DNA of 60,092 nucleotides from an uncultured Flavobacteriales bacterium (GTDB lineage: Bacteria; Bacteroidota; Bacteroidia; Flavobacteriales_G; Salibacteraceae). The stretch is taken from positions 1 to 60,092 of the forward strand of contig CALSPD010000006.1 of the NCBI GenBank assembly GCA_943788145.1, in the 5' to 3' direction. The notes under the pieces are model-generated. The model had not been told where the DNA came from. It did no database searches and saw only the letters and a program-made list of their open reading frames with translations. This document shows, in pieces, positions 39,257 through 50,500 of this stretch; position 1 is the stretch's first letter; the number at the start of each line of letters is the position of its first letter. The position numbers and the translations under genes were made by a program.

Positions 39257-42200
39257 AACAACTCATTTTCATCATCATAGCCATTGGCTCATTTTCCTTA
39301 ACAGGATTTAGCCAAACGTTCAAAGCTTTTAATGGGGAAGAAAACTTCCTCGTTGAATTAGAACAGCAGATCGTAGATAAATCGGTTGAAGATGCTAAAA
39401 AAGATCATAAAGACCTGATTGAAAAATTCACAGAAATGTGGACGGAACTCAACTCATTTACACCTGCTCAAAAAAATACCATTTATAAAACATCCAACGA
39501 CTTACTTACCGCTAGGCTCAAGGTTATTCCTGATGTGCGCGATTACATCAAGACCATCATTATCGTTATTGAATCCGAAAAAGACCCCGTGGCCTTTGAT
39601 GATTGGCACCGAACAGTGGATTTTGTAGTGGCATCTAGAAATGCTCGTAAAGATTTTGGGGATTATATGTCCTTTAGTTCAAAATTATTTGCCGAGAACA
39701 TCCTTTTCGCGACCGGCTCAGTTGAATGGAAAACGGACAATAGAAGCTTTCAATTTGGAATCGAAGAAGATAAACCAAAGCTTGACATCCCTAGTTTAGA
39801 CCTAACCTGCGATGCCAAGGGAACAAGCGCTACCATTATAGGTACGAGCGGAACACTTTACCCGCTGGATGGGGATTGGATTGGAAAAAACGGAACGGTT
39901 ACTTGGGAACGAACTGGCCTAGATCCGAATAAAGTTTACGCCATCATCAATGATTATGACATTAAGATGAAGTATTCGAATTACAATGCCGATTCCGTCA
40001 TCTTTTACAACACCGATTATTTCGATCAGCCTTTAAAAGGAAAACTATTGGACAAGGTGCAAGCTTTGGCCAATGAAGATCGAGCATCCTTTCCCGAGTT
40101 TATTAGTTATAGTCAAAGATTGAAAATCGAAAACATCGACAAGGGTGTAGATTATGAAGGTGGTTTTACCCAAAAAGGTTCGCGATTCCTTGCTAGCGGA
40201 TCCGATGACGCTCCCGCCTATTTGACTTTTTATCTAAACGACAAGCGATTTCTTGAGGTTGCTTCGCTCAGTTTCAGCATTAAAGATGACAAAATCACCT
40301 CAACTGAGGCGAGTGTAAAATTTTTCCTTCATAAGGACTCAATAACCCACCCAGGACTCGATTTCAAATTCTTTCGGGAGTCGCGGAACTTGAGTTTATT
40401 CCGAATGGATGAGGGATTGCAAAAAGCACCATACTTTGATAGCTATCATCAAATTGACATTTACTCTGAGCTCGTAACTTGGAATTTGGATCAGCCGGTG
40501 CTGCAGTTTACCACCATACCAAATTCATCGGATAACCGAGCTGTTTTTGAATCAAACTATTACTTCAGGGAAGGCCGATTTGACCAATTACAAGGATTAA
40601 GCATGGATCATCCTTTGGTGGTCATTAAAAATTGCTTCACTCAAATGGGCTCTGAAACCTTGTTCGATTATGAATGCGCCAAATGTTTGCATTCCGATAA
40701 GACAGATGCTATGGTATTGCTATTAACCTATACCAATATGGGGTTATTAAAATACGACCCGCGCAGCGGCAAAGTCACTTCAACCCCACGGCTCTATCAC
40801 TACATCGCCTCAAAATCAGAAAAAGAAGATTATGACGTAATTCAAATCAACAGCGATATAGGAGAGAAGGAAAACGCCAGTATGGATCTGGTTGATGAAG
40901 TCTATACCCTAAAGATTAATGGTATTAAAAACATCACCTTGTCCGATTCGCACAACGTGGTTTTATACCCAGTTGGTGGTGTGATCGTTATGAAAAAGAA
41001 CCGCGACTTTGACTTTTCAGGTGTTATCACCGCAGGTCGGTTAGAGTTCTTTGGAAAGAATTATGAATTCCTTTATGACGACTTCAAGATTGAAATGCCC
41101 AATGTGGATTCGGTCCGATTCAAGGTGACGATGGATAAGGAGTCAGAAACGGAAAAACCTCGACTTAAGCGGGTTTCTACCGTATTGGAAGAAGTAAAAG
41201 GCACACTTGAAATTGACCGTCCAGATAATAAAAGCGGACTAGAAATGCTAAAGGAATATCCGATTTTCACGAGTCATGAGAATTCTAGAGCTTACTATCA
41301 GCGGAAAACAATTCAAAGTGGAAAATACAAACGAGAAAATTTCTATTTCGAGCTCGATCCCTTTGTTTTCGATAGTCTAGACAATTTTGGAAACGACAGA
41401 ATCAAATTTAAAGGAAGCTTTACTAGTGCTGACATATTCCCGGAATTTAGGGAAGAATTAACCCTTCAGGAAGATTATTCGCTCGGTTTCATTCGTGAGA
41501 CACCTAGTGAAGGTTTCGATGTTTATAGTGGAAAGGGAAAGTTCTACAGCACTATTAAACTAAGCCATCAAGGTCTGAGAGGAGATGGTAAGTTAAAGTA
41601 TCTGACAAGTACATCGCTTTCGAATGATTTTCTTTTTCTACCTGAAGAAATGAAAACGATTGCTTCTTCTTTTAACATAGAAGAAAAAATGGGTGATGTT
41701 CAGTATCCACCAACAACAGGAACAAACATCGAACAAGTTTGGAGCCCATACGATGACAAACTTCATTGCGAATCGACAAAGGAGCCCTTCATTATGTATG
41801 ATGGCTCAACACTCACAGGAAGCATGGACCTCAATCCGGAGGAATTGACCGGGGCCGGACTTTTCGCATTTGACAAAGCTGAATTGGAGTCAAAGCTCTT
41901 CCATTTTGAGTTTTCTGGTTTCAATAGCGATACAGCGGATTTCAGATTAAAATCAGAATCATCCGCTTATGAGGGTATTGATTTTAAGACGAATAATGTC
42001 AAGGCTGAAATTGACTTTGTCAAGCGTAAGGGTGAATTCATTTCCAATGGTGGAACATCGATGATGGAATTCCCCGCCAACCAGTATGTTGCCTTCATGG
42101 ACCGATTTACCTGGTTGATGGATCAGGAAGCGATTGAACTTTCCGGAGGAAAGACTTCAAAATCGACTGCTGCCGGTGCCATGCAGATTGAGGGTTCACG

Positions 42201-43710
42201 GTTTATTTCAGTCCATCCCGACCAAGATTCGCTGGAGTTTTACTCTCCCGCAGCGCGATTTAGTATTGTAGATAAAATCATTGAAGCTCGAGAGGTTGAA
42301 TTCATTCAAGTTGCTGATGCGTTGATTTACCCAGACAGTGGATTAATTACGGTTTTGAAAAAAGCGAAAATGAAAACCTTAACCAACACTCGAATCGTGG
42401 CGAATGCCATAACCAAGTATCATAGAATAGACAGTGCCACCGTTGACATTTTCGCTCGAAGGGAGTATGTAGGAACCGGAGTGTACACTTATAAGGATGC
42501 CGCTGGAAATAAACAGCTCATTCGATTTAGAACAGTCGGGGTTGACAGCACAGATCAAACTTACGCGAGTGGAGAAATATCGGACCAACGCGGTTTTACA
42601 CTAAGTCCATATTTCGATTTTAAAGGAAAAGTGGAGCTGGAAGCAAGTAAAAAGGACTTGACCTTCGCTGGTTACTCTAGGATCAAACATCAGTGCGAGG
42701 CCAGTGTACCGATGTCGTGGTTTAAATTTAAATCTGCTGTTGACCCACAGGACATCTATATTCCTATTTCAAAAGCTGTTTTAGACGAGGATGAAAAAAT
42801 CCTGAGTTCATCGATTGTCTTGGACCCGGACACAGGTGCCCTTTACACGTCCTTTCTGTCGCCAAAGTTGGATGATGACGATGTCAACATCCTCCCTGCC
42901 GATGGTTATGTTCACTATTACGAGGACGCAAAGGAATATCGCATTTCAAACATCAATAAACTCACTCAGCAATCATTACCGGGACAATACCTAAGCTTAA
43001 ACGCTGAGGAATGTACTTCCTATGCCGAAGGCAAGCTAGGCTTTGGAATTAATGCTGGTCAAGTAAGCATGCAAACGGTAGGCAACATCAAAAACGACAT
43101 GAAAACGAACAAAGTCGATCTTGATGTTTTAATGCTCGTTGATTTCTTTTTTGAGAATAAGCTTATTGATGACATGGGCAAAATATTCGCTGAAAATGCG
43201 CTTGGTGATCCCGTTGATTTTGAACGCGATACGTATCAGCGTGGCTTGAGAGAGCTGATAGGTTCAGACGAGGCCGACAAGCTTATTTCGGCCATTACAC
43301 TTACTGGACAGTTTAAACGATTTCCTTCGGAATTGGAAAAAAACATGTTTTTAACCGATGTGAAACTTGTTTGGAATCCAGAATCGAGAAGCTACCAAAG
43401 TGTTGGCCCCATCGGAATTGGAAATATTGGCAAACGGCAAGTAAATGTGAAGGTGGTGGGTAAAGTTGAAATAGTTACAGGTAAAATCCCTGAAATCAAC
43501 ATTTATCTTGAAGCCGATAAGGACACTTGGTATTACTTTAAGTATTCCGGAGGAATCATGGCAGCCTTTTCAAGCATTGAAGAATTCAACACAACAATCA
43601 CCGATTTGAAGACTGATAAACGAAAACTCAAGGTCGAGAAAGGTCAGTCGCCTTATAGTTTCATGGTTGGCAGTAAGCGCAGAAAGGATGAGTTTGTAAC
43701 CAAGTTCTAA
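39253..43710 (+). CDS. 1485-residue secreted protein of unknown function
   Basis: Not assigned to any family I can recognise. It has a signal peptide (MKQLIFIIIAIGSFSLTGFSQ), a helical N-terminal section to about residue 150, and then more than 1200 residues of strand-rich sequence. Within this, phrases such as FDFSGVITAGRLEFFGKNYEFLYDD and DFKGKVELEASKKDLTFAG recur, resembling repeated beta-strands of groove-forming lipid-transport folds (OstA/LptA-like), which is only a hypothesis. The C-terminal 130 residues form a distinct domain ending in basic GSKRRKDEF. It is coupled to prmA by a 4-base overlap and precedes plsY by 38 bases. Confidence 0.75.
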   Translation: MKQLIFIIIAIGSFSLTGFSQTFKAFNGEENFLVELEQQIVDKSVEDAKKDHKDLIEKFTEMWTELNSFTPAQKNTIYKTSNDLLTARLKVIPDVRDYIKTIIIVIESEKDPVAFDDWHRTVDFVVASRNARKDFGDYMSFSSKLFAENILFATGSVEWKTDNRSFQFGIEEDKPKLDIPSLDLTCDAKGTSATIIGTSGTLYPLDGDWIGKNGTVTWERTGLDPNKVYAIINDYDIKMKYSNYNADSVIFYNTDYFDQPLKGKLLDKVQALANEDRASFPEFISYSQRLKIENIDKGVDYEGGFTQKGSRFLASGSDDAPAYLTFYLNDKRFLEVASLSFSIKDDKITSTEASVKFFLHKDSITHPGLDFKFFRESRNLSLFRMDEGLQKAPYFDSYHQIDIYSELVTWNLDQPVLQFTTIPNSSDNRAVFESNYYFREGRFDQLQGLSMDHPLVVIKNCFTQMGSETLFDYECAKCLHSDKTDAMVLLLTYTNMGLLKYDPRSGKVTSTPRLYHYIASKSEKEDYDVIQINSDIGEKENASMDLVDEVYTLKINGIKNITLSDSHNVVLYPVGGVIVMKKNRDFDFSGVITAGRLEFFGKNYEFLYDDFKIEMPNVDSVRFKVTMDKESETEKPRLKRVSTVLEEVKGTLEIDRPDNKSGLEMLKEYPIFTSHENSRAYYQRKTIQSGKYKRENFYFELDPFVFDSLDNFGNDRIKFKGSFTSADIFPEFREELTLQEDYSLGFIRETPSEGFDVYSGKGKFYSTIKLSHQGLRGDGKLKYLTSTSLSNDFLFLPEEMKTIASSFNIEEKMGDVQYPPTTGTNIEQVWSPYDDKLHCESTKEPFIMYDGSTLTGSMDLNPEELTGAGLFAFDKAELESKLFHFEFSGFNSDTADFRLKSESSAYEGIDFKTNNVKAEIDFVKRKGEFISNGGTSMMEFPANQYVAFMDRFTWLMDQEAIELSGGKTSKSTAAGAMQIEGSRFISVHPDQDSLEFYSPAARFSIVDKIIEAREVEFIQVADALIYPDSGLITVLKKAKMKTLTNTRIVANAITKYHRIDSATVDIFARREYVGTGVYTYKDAAGNKQLIRFRTVGVDSTDQTYASGEISDQRGFTLSPYFDFKGKVELEASKKDLTFAGYSRIKHQCEASVPMSWFKFKSAVDPQDIYIPISKAVLDEDEKILSSSIVLDPDTGALYTSFLSPKLDDDDVNILPADGYVHYYEDAKEYRISNINKLTQQSLPGQYLSLNAEECTSYAEGKLGFGINAGQVSMQTVGNIKNDMKTNKVDLDVLMLVDFFFENKLIDDMGKIFAENALGDPVDFERDTYQRGLRELIGSDEADKLISAITLTGQFKRFPSELEKNMFLTDVKLVWNPESRSYQSVGPIGIGNIGKRQVNVKVVGKVEIVTGKIPEINIYLEADKDTWYYFKYSGGIMAAFSSIEEFNTTITDLKTDKRKLKVEKGQSPYSFMVGSKRRKDEFVTKF

Positions 43711-43729
43711 GGCATTTTGGAGGAAATTT

Positions 43730-43737
43730 TAATTTTG
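43730..43737 (+). promoter_or_regulatory. -7 element upstream of plsY
   Basis: TAATTTTG, an exact TAnnTTTG match, 11 bases before the plsY ATG. Confidence 0.45.
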
Positions 43738-43748
43738 CAGCGCTAAAT

Positions 43749-44408
43749 ATGCTGACAGTCCCTATCATCTTATCACTCGTCCTTGCTTATTTGTTTGGAT
43801 CAATTCCTACGGCCGTTTGGATTGGAAAGGCATTTTACGACATTGATGTTCGCGAATATGGTAGCGGAAACGCTGGAGCAACCAACACATTTCGGGTGCT
43901 TGGTAAGAAAGCTGGTATTCCTGTTCTACTGATTGATTGCTTAAAAGGATTTGTAGCTGTCAAACTGGCCTTATTGTTTACAGAAGAACCTATTAGTCAT
44001 GCCGCCTTCGTCAATTACCAACTTGCCCTAGGGATATCTGCTGTTTTAGGCCATATCTTTCCAATATTTGCTGGATTTCGAGGCGGTAAAGGCATTGCTA
44101 CTTTACTCGGATTAATGCTCGCAATTCATCTTCAAGGTGCCGTCATTTCACTTTTAGTTTTTTTAATCGTTTTTATGGTCACGCGATTTGTTTCGCTTGG
44201 TTCGATGACAGCCGCTTTAAGTTTTCCTTTCGTTATTGTTTTGCTATTTCACACTACCGTACCTAGCTTAATTGTATTCTCTATGTTTATTGCCATTTTG
44301 GTTTTGATAACACACCAGAAGAATATAGAACGCCTTGTCAGACGAGAAGAAAGTAAGGCCAACATTAGTATCCGAAATCTGATTAAACAAGCAGGTGAAG
44401 ACGACTGA
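43749..44408 (+). CDS. plsY: glycerol-3-phosphate acyltransferase PlsY
   Basis: Transfers acyl from acyl-phosphate to glycerol-3-phosphate, the first step of phospholipid synthesis, in the inner membrane. The 219-residue protein has the PlsY blocks GSIPTAVWIG, REYGSGNAGATNTFRVLG (motif 1 with the conserved Ser and Asn), GHIFPIFAGFRGGKGIAT (motif 2), and MVTRFVSLGSMTA (motif 3). Five membrane segments are visible. A promoter-like element lies just upstream. The giant TPR/SPOR gene follows after 109 bases. Confidence 0.97.
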   Translation: MLTVPIILSLVLAYLFGSIPTAVWIGKAFYDIDVREYGSGNAGATNTFRVLGKKAGIPVLLIDCLKGFVAVKLALLFTEEPISHAAFVNYQLALGISAVLGHIFPIFAGFRGGKGIATLLGLMLAIHLQGAVISLLVFLIVFMVTRFVSLGSMTAALSFPFVIVLLFHTTVPSLIVFSMFIAILVLITHQKNIERLVRREESKANISIRNLIKQAGEDD

Positions 44409-44517
44409 TTTATCCCGTATCTTTACCCACAATTGATAGGTAATAAACCATTTCAAAGCTTGATTGAGGAATCCCGTTGTTTTGCATTTTTACAGACCCT
44501 AACCCTAAAACCCTGAT

Positions 44518-47500
44518 TTGGACGTTCGGCATTACATAATTCTACTCGCATTTCTGTTTTTCACCCCCTTCATGGCACGTGCTCAAGGAGGCGAGGAGGA
44601 ATTGCGCGCTGAGGCGGAGAAACTTTTTCAGGCGGAGAATTACGATGAGGCGTTTACAAAATATTCTCAGCTACTTGCGCTAAACCTTCAAAGTCCTGAA
44701 TACAACTATCGATTTGGTGCCTGTCAGCTATTCACTAGCCACGACAAGGAACAGGCTTTAAAGTATTTGAAATTTGCTGTAGAATCGGACAATGCTCCGA
44801 ACCTTTCACATTACTACTATGGATTAGGACTTCATCTCAATTACCGCTTTGATCGAGCGATGAAGGAATATGAAAAGTATCAAGTGTCAGCCTCGAAGAA
44901 AGAACCAGAAAGCAAGCTTGTGGCACATAATATTAGTCAATGTAAAAGTGGCATTGACTTGGTCAGTAACTTCACAGACATATCCGTTATTCAAAAGGAA
45001 AAACTGCCTCGAACAGAGTTTTACCGAAACTATGACCTCTCCGAATTTGGTGGTAAGATCATGGTTAAGCCCGAAGACTTCATGTCGGACGAGGATAAGA
45101 ATAGAGACGCTAAGTTTCTGATGTATTTCCAGCAAAATGCAGATTACATCTATTATGCGAGTTACTCAGATAAAAACGCAACGGGAAAAGATCTTTTTGT
45201 TATCCAAAAATTACCAACCGGTGAATGGAGTAAGCCTACAAAGCTGAGTTCAGTTATCAATACTGAGTTTGACGAAGACTACCCTTTTATTCACCCGGAT
45301 GGAAATGTGCTCTACTTCGCATCCAAAGGTCATAACAGCATGGGCGGTTATGATATTTTTAAAAGTACGCGCAAGGGTGATGGAACTTGGACACAACCAA
45401 CTAACCTGGAGTTTGCCATTAACACCCCTTGGGATGACTTCCTCTTTATCTCTGACAAGGATGAAAACATAGCTTGGTTTGCTAGTAATCGTGAAACCAA
45501 CAGCAAGCAAGTTAGTGTATATAAAATTGGTATCCAGCGCATTCCATTGGACTTAACCTTGATTAAAGGAACATTTGAAGCCGAAGGTTCTAAAAAAGCG
45601 AAAATCACCGTGGAAGACATGGTTCAAAACAAGGTGATCGGGGTATTTGAATCGGAGCGTCAGTTTGGTGAATATCTTCTAGATCTGCGCGGTAGCGGGA
45701 AATACAAATTCACCATTGAAGCCGAAGAAAGCAACTCCATCCACACAGGAATGGTCGAGATACCCAGAGAAAAGGGCTTAAAGCAATTTCGTCAAGAAAT
45801 GACATTAGTGGATAATGGCGGAAAAGAGCAGCTTCAAATCATCAACCACTTTGACGAACCGCTCGCAGCCGGTGAAAATTTACTCACCGCTGATATCTTG
45901 AGAAAGCAAGCGAATTTGAGTGTCAACAGCTCCGATCAAGATATTCAGCGTAGTACCGAAATATTGGATGATCCAGAAGCAAGTGCTGCCGCAGCAAAAA
46001 CGGCAGGAATGACCAACGATGAAAAGATCGCTATTGCAGAATTGCAGTTGAGTCAACTCAAGGATGATGCAGTCCTTTTAAACAAAGAAGCAGCATTACT
46101 CTATGGAAGAGCCCAGGATAAAGCAAAGCTTTCAGACCCATCATCTATTGCAGAAGCAGCCATAGCGGCAGAGTTAGCCAGTGCTTATAAAAAAGAAGCC
46201 GAAAGCCGATCGGCAGCAGCCACCCGTATGGAAGGAACGCTAAGTACCTTGAAGCAAAACAATCTTGAAGAAGCTGCTTTTAATGCACAGTACCACCAAG
46301 TATCAACGAGTGCGGCCAACTTTAAACCAGTGTCTCAATTTGATGAGAAACTCACTTCTGAATTTGAAAAACGTCAAAACCCAAGTGTTGCATTATACGA
46401 ATCCAAGGAAGCTGAATTAAATGAACTGAACGAAGATTTAAAGGGTATCGATGAGGAAATTGTCTATTACGAAACTGAAATTGGGAACACCAAGGATCAG
46501 GCTGTGAAGGACGAATTGCAACTACAAAAGGAAGATGCACAAAAGGCTCGTCCGGCTAAAGTAGCCGCCATCGATAATGCGAAAATTGAATTTTCTGCTT
46601 TAAAAACACAGAAGGCTAATGCCGAAAATTATGCGGAACTGGCCGCGACATTAATTGCCTCGGCTGGCTCAGGGGCTGGGAGTATTAACACGACTGTGAG
46701 CGCATCCGAAATTTCAGCTGTTCAAAGCACCTTGTCATTGAGAGCTGAAGCAGATCCCGCTCTATTGGCATTTGTTGCGCCCGAAAAAGTGAAGGACGTC
46801 AACGAAAAGGCAGTTGCAGATGCAAAGACTCAGGATGGAAATGAAACTGCAAAAAGCACAACTAACGAAACCCCTGAGAAGAAGTCAGCATCTTCTAACC
46901 TCGAAAAAACCGAGGCAGAAAAAGAAGCAGAAAGAGCAGAAGTCGCAGCTATTAATGCTCAATTAAACGGAACCACTCCGGAAAATGCGAAACCTGCCTC
47001 AGCTTCATCTGAAAAAACCGAGGCAGAAAAAGAAGCAGAAAGAGCAGAAGTCGCAGCAATTAACGCTCAATTAAACGGAACATCAACAGGCACGAATTCA
47101 ACAACGAATTCAAATGAAACGACTGTTAGCTCAGAGTCTAGTGAATCTGCCGCCTTAAACAATGAAATTCGAACGATAGAAGGCGGTGTATCGCAACCTG
47201 AAATTATCCAAGGTGATTATGCCAGCATATTACAAAACCGGATAAATGAAGCCTCAAATGCTGAAGATCCTATTATAGCTGAGTCGGAAAAGGCAGAGAT
47301 TTACGATCAGTGGGTTGAAAATTTAACTTATCGCATTGATTCCCTGGAGACAGCACAGTCAAACGTCAGTTCTACAGCCAAGAAATTAGAAATTACCAAT
47401 GAAATTGTTTCATTAGAAGGCGAGCGACAGGCGAAGGAAGATCTCGCCATGCAGAGTTACGAGCAGGTAGCCGTTTTAAGCGACCAACAGGCATTATCAA

Positions 47501-50500
47501 GTAGCAATGTCAGTCCAAACAATGCAATTTCTCCTTCAAGCCCAAACACGCCAGAATCTGTCGCAGCGACAGGCGAAGCCGGCAGTCCAACCATTTTGGA
47601 AACACCGCCTGTAGCAAGCGCTCAAAACCCAGAATCAGCGACTACTACAAATCTTGAAGCCGGAGGAGCTGCGACACCTAACGCGAGCACCTCAACCGAG
47701 AAGCCAATAGAAACGCCTCCTGTCACTGCTGAAATCCTTGCCTCGGAGGAAGTGCCTCCAACGGTGTTGATGCTAAACGCGAGCTACGAAGAGCGATTGA
47801 ATACGGAGTTGAGCCAAGTTCAAGATCCATTGGAAAAAGCAAAACTGAAGGCCGAGTTAAACCAAAGTTGGGCAGATGAGCTTCAACAAGAATTGATCAA
47901 AATAGGGGCTCAGATTAAGTCGAGTGAAAGCATTGAAGAGAAAAATGTTCTTGAACGACTTGCAGCGAATTTGAGTCAAATGCAGGTGGAGCGGCAAAAT
48001 AAAGCTACCGATCTAAAAAAAGCTGTCCAAGGCGAAGAGCGCGAACTGGCAATGGCGGACGAAAAGAAAACATTGCAGAACAAGCTATACGAATACACAG
48101 AAAGCTATAACAGTCAAGCATTTGTTCAGATCCAAGACCAAGTAGATCAAATCGAAAACTCGGAGCAACGAAGAGTGCAATCGGAAGTACTGAATCGCAA
48201 TTGGATTGTTGCCATCAAGAACGAAGAACTAAAAACTGAAAATCAAATTAAAAATTCGGATGATCCCAAGCTTCAATCAGAATTAAAGGAAAAACTTATT
48301 GCCCTTACGGCAGAAAAGCTATACGTTCAAGCTACTTTAGATTCACTCAAAATTGATGCTGGAACAGACGGACCGGCCGCTCCTAAATCCGTTGTTATCA
48401 AAGGCAGCGAGCGATTTGAAGGTTATAAGCCCGTTGAGTCCCCGAAACCACAAGAGTATAACGCTAATGCCCAGAGCAGTTACGCTAAAATTGATGCCTT
48501 ACAGAGTGAAATAGTTTTACTCGAAACCAACCTGGCCGAGGCAAAAAAGAAGGATAAACCGACAGCCGAATTAGCCCTAGAAAAGAAACAAAATGAACTA
48601 GCATTGCTTCAGCAAGCTTCCGTTTTCTACGAAGCTTCTGAACCTAAAATCACCAATGTAGAGGGACTGATTCTGCAAATGGAGGCAGGCGACCCGACCG
48701 CGTCTCAAATTCAGATGCAACGCGCAGATAAACTAAATGACGAAGCCGAACGACTTACAGCTGAGGCCAATGCCAAGCGACTTGCCGCGGATGCCGTTAA
48801 GAAGAAAAAACTCAAGGAACCCGCTCAAAAAGAAGCAAGAACTGCTGAGCATGTGGCCTTGATGAAACGCGAGCAGGCGGACATGGAAACCAAACTGGCG
48901 GGTGAAATGATGCAAATCGAAGCGCGCGCATTGGCACAAAACTTCATTATTCCACCCGGTGAGGCAAATAAGCTACCTGTGGTAACCAAATCATTAAACC
49001 CTACCGAACAAGAAGACGTTAAAAAAACAGAGCAGTTTCAAGCCTATAATGTACAGCGCATGCAAGCCGACTCGGTTCGTGCTATCGCCTTGAAACTAGA
49101 AGCTTATGAAGCGCAGTTGAATCAGAAGGCACAAGAAATAATGCTGCGTTCGAGCACGGGAGTCGGTCCAAATGGCGAACAAGTTGATCGCGTCAGAACA
49201 GCAGAGCAAGCCTTTGTTTTTTACGACAAGGCAGATAGTATAAGCGGTGAAGCCGCTCAGCTAAATCGTCAAGCTGCATTTATCGAGAATAAGGCCAACG
49301 AGACCTTATTGAAGAATCCGGAAGAAGTTTACAACAGCATTATTGCATATTACAACACTGACTCTACCATTCGCGTTGCCGCGCCAACAAACGAAGAAAT
49401 CGCAGCCTTAGCTATTGAAAATGCGGATGCACAAGTTATTGAAGAAGATGACTCAGAGCCAGAATCGACCAGCGCTACTTCCCTGCCGATACAACCTCAA
49501 AAAGAAGAAAAATTCCAACTTACTCCACCGAAACAAAACGATGAATCGCTAACCGTTCCGCAGGACGTTTTGACGAATACCATTTTTGAAATGGATAAAA
49601 CAGCTAGCAAGTCGTTCTATAGTAACGCCAAACCAATACCTGTTGATCAGCCGCTTCCAACTGGCATCGTATATAAAGTGCAAATTGGCGCTTTCAGAAA
49701 TCCTATATCGCCAGATGCTTTTAAGGGAATCAAGCCAATTGTGGGAGAATCAACGGGAACTGGTCTCATTCGATACCAAGCCGGGGCATTCAAAGATTTT
49801 GCATCAGCCGATTTCGCGAAAGATGAAATTCGAGAAATTGGTTATCCCGATGCCTTTGTTGTGGCCTTCCTAAATGGCAAGCGCATATCGGTTGCTGAAG
49901 CTCGATCTGGAAATGTTACGGGCGCTGCGGCTCCTGCTCAACCGCGACCCAATACTGGAAACAATCAAAATGCGGTAACTGTTACTCAAAGCACTGGTGG
50001 AACCTCAACTGCTGGCCAAGCGAGTCAAACTCAACCAAAAAAACTACCGGGAAACAGTGTTGTTAAACAAGGAGATCTTGTTATCCGTGATGTAGCCAAT
50101 CAAGGCGGAACCTTCTTTACCGTTCAAGTTGGGGTTTATAGTAAGCCAGTAACTTCAGCAGAAATTTATAACATAACGCCATTAAACCAAGAGAATTTGC
50201 CTAATGGAACTTATCGCTACACAACCGGAGTTTACAAGGATGAAGCTACAGCAACACAAGCTAAGGATGAAGTAGTTAGTCTTGGTATTTCAGATGCTTT
50301 CGTGACGGCTTATAAAACTGGCGCTCGAACAACGGTGGAAACGGCTCGCGAAGAATTAGGAGGGTCTGCTTCAACTCCACCTCCTGGTCCATCGGCAAAC
50401 TATCGCCTATTCTTAGGTTCATTTGTTGGTAAAGTTCCGCTCACAGAAGCGGCAGTAATTCTCAGCATTGATTCCAAGCGAATCGAAAAGGTGAACAATG

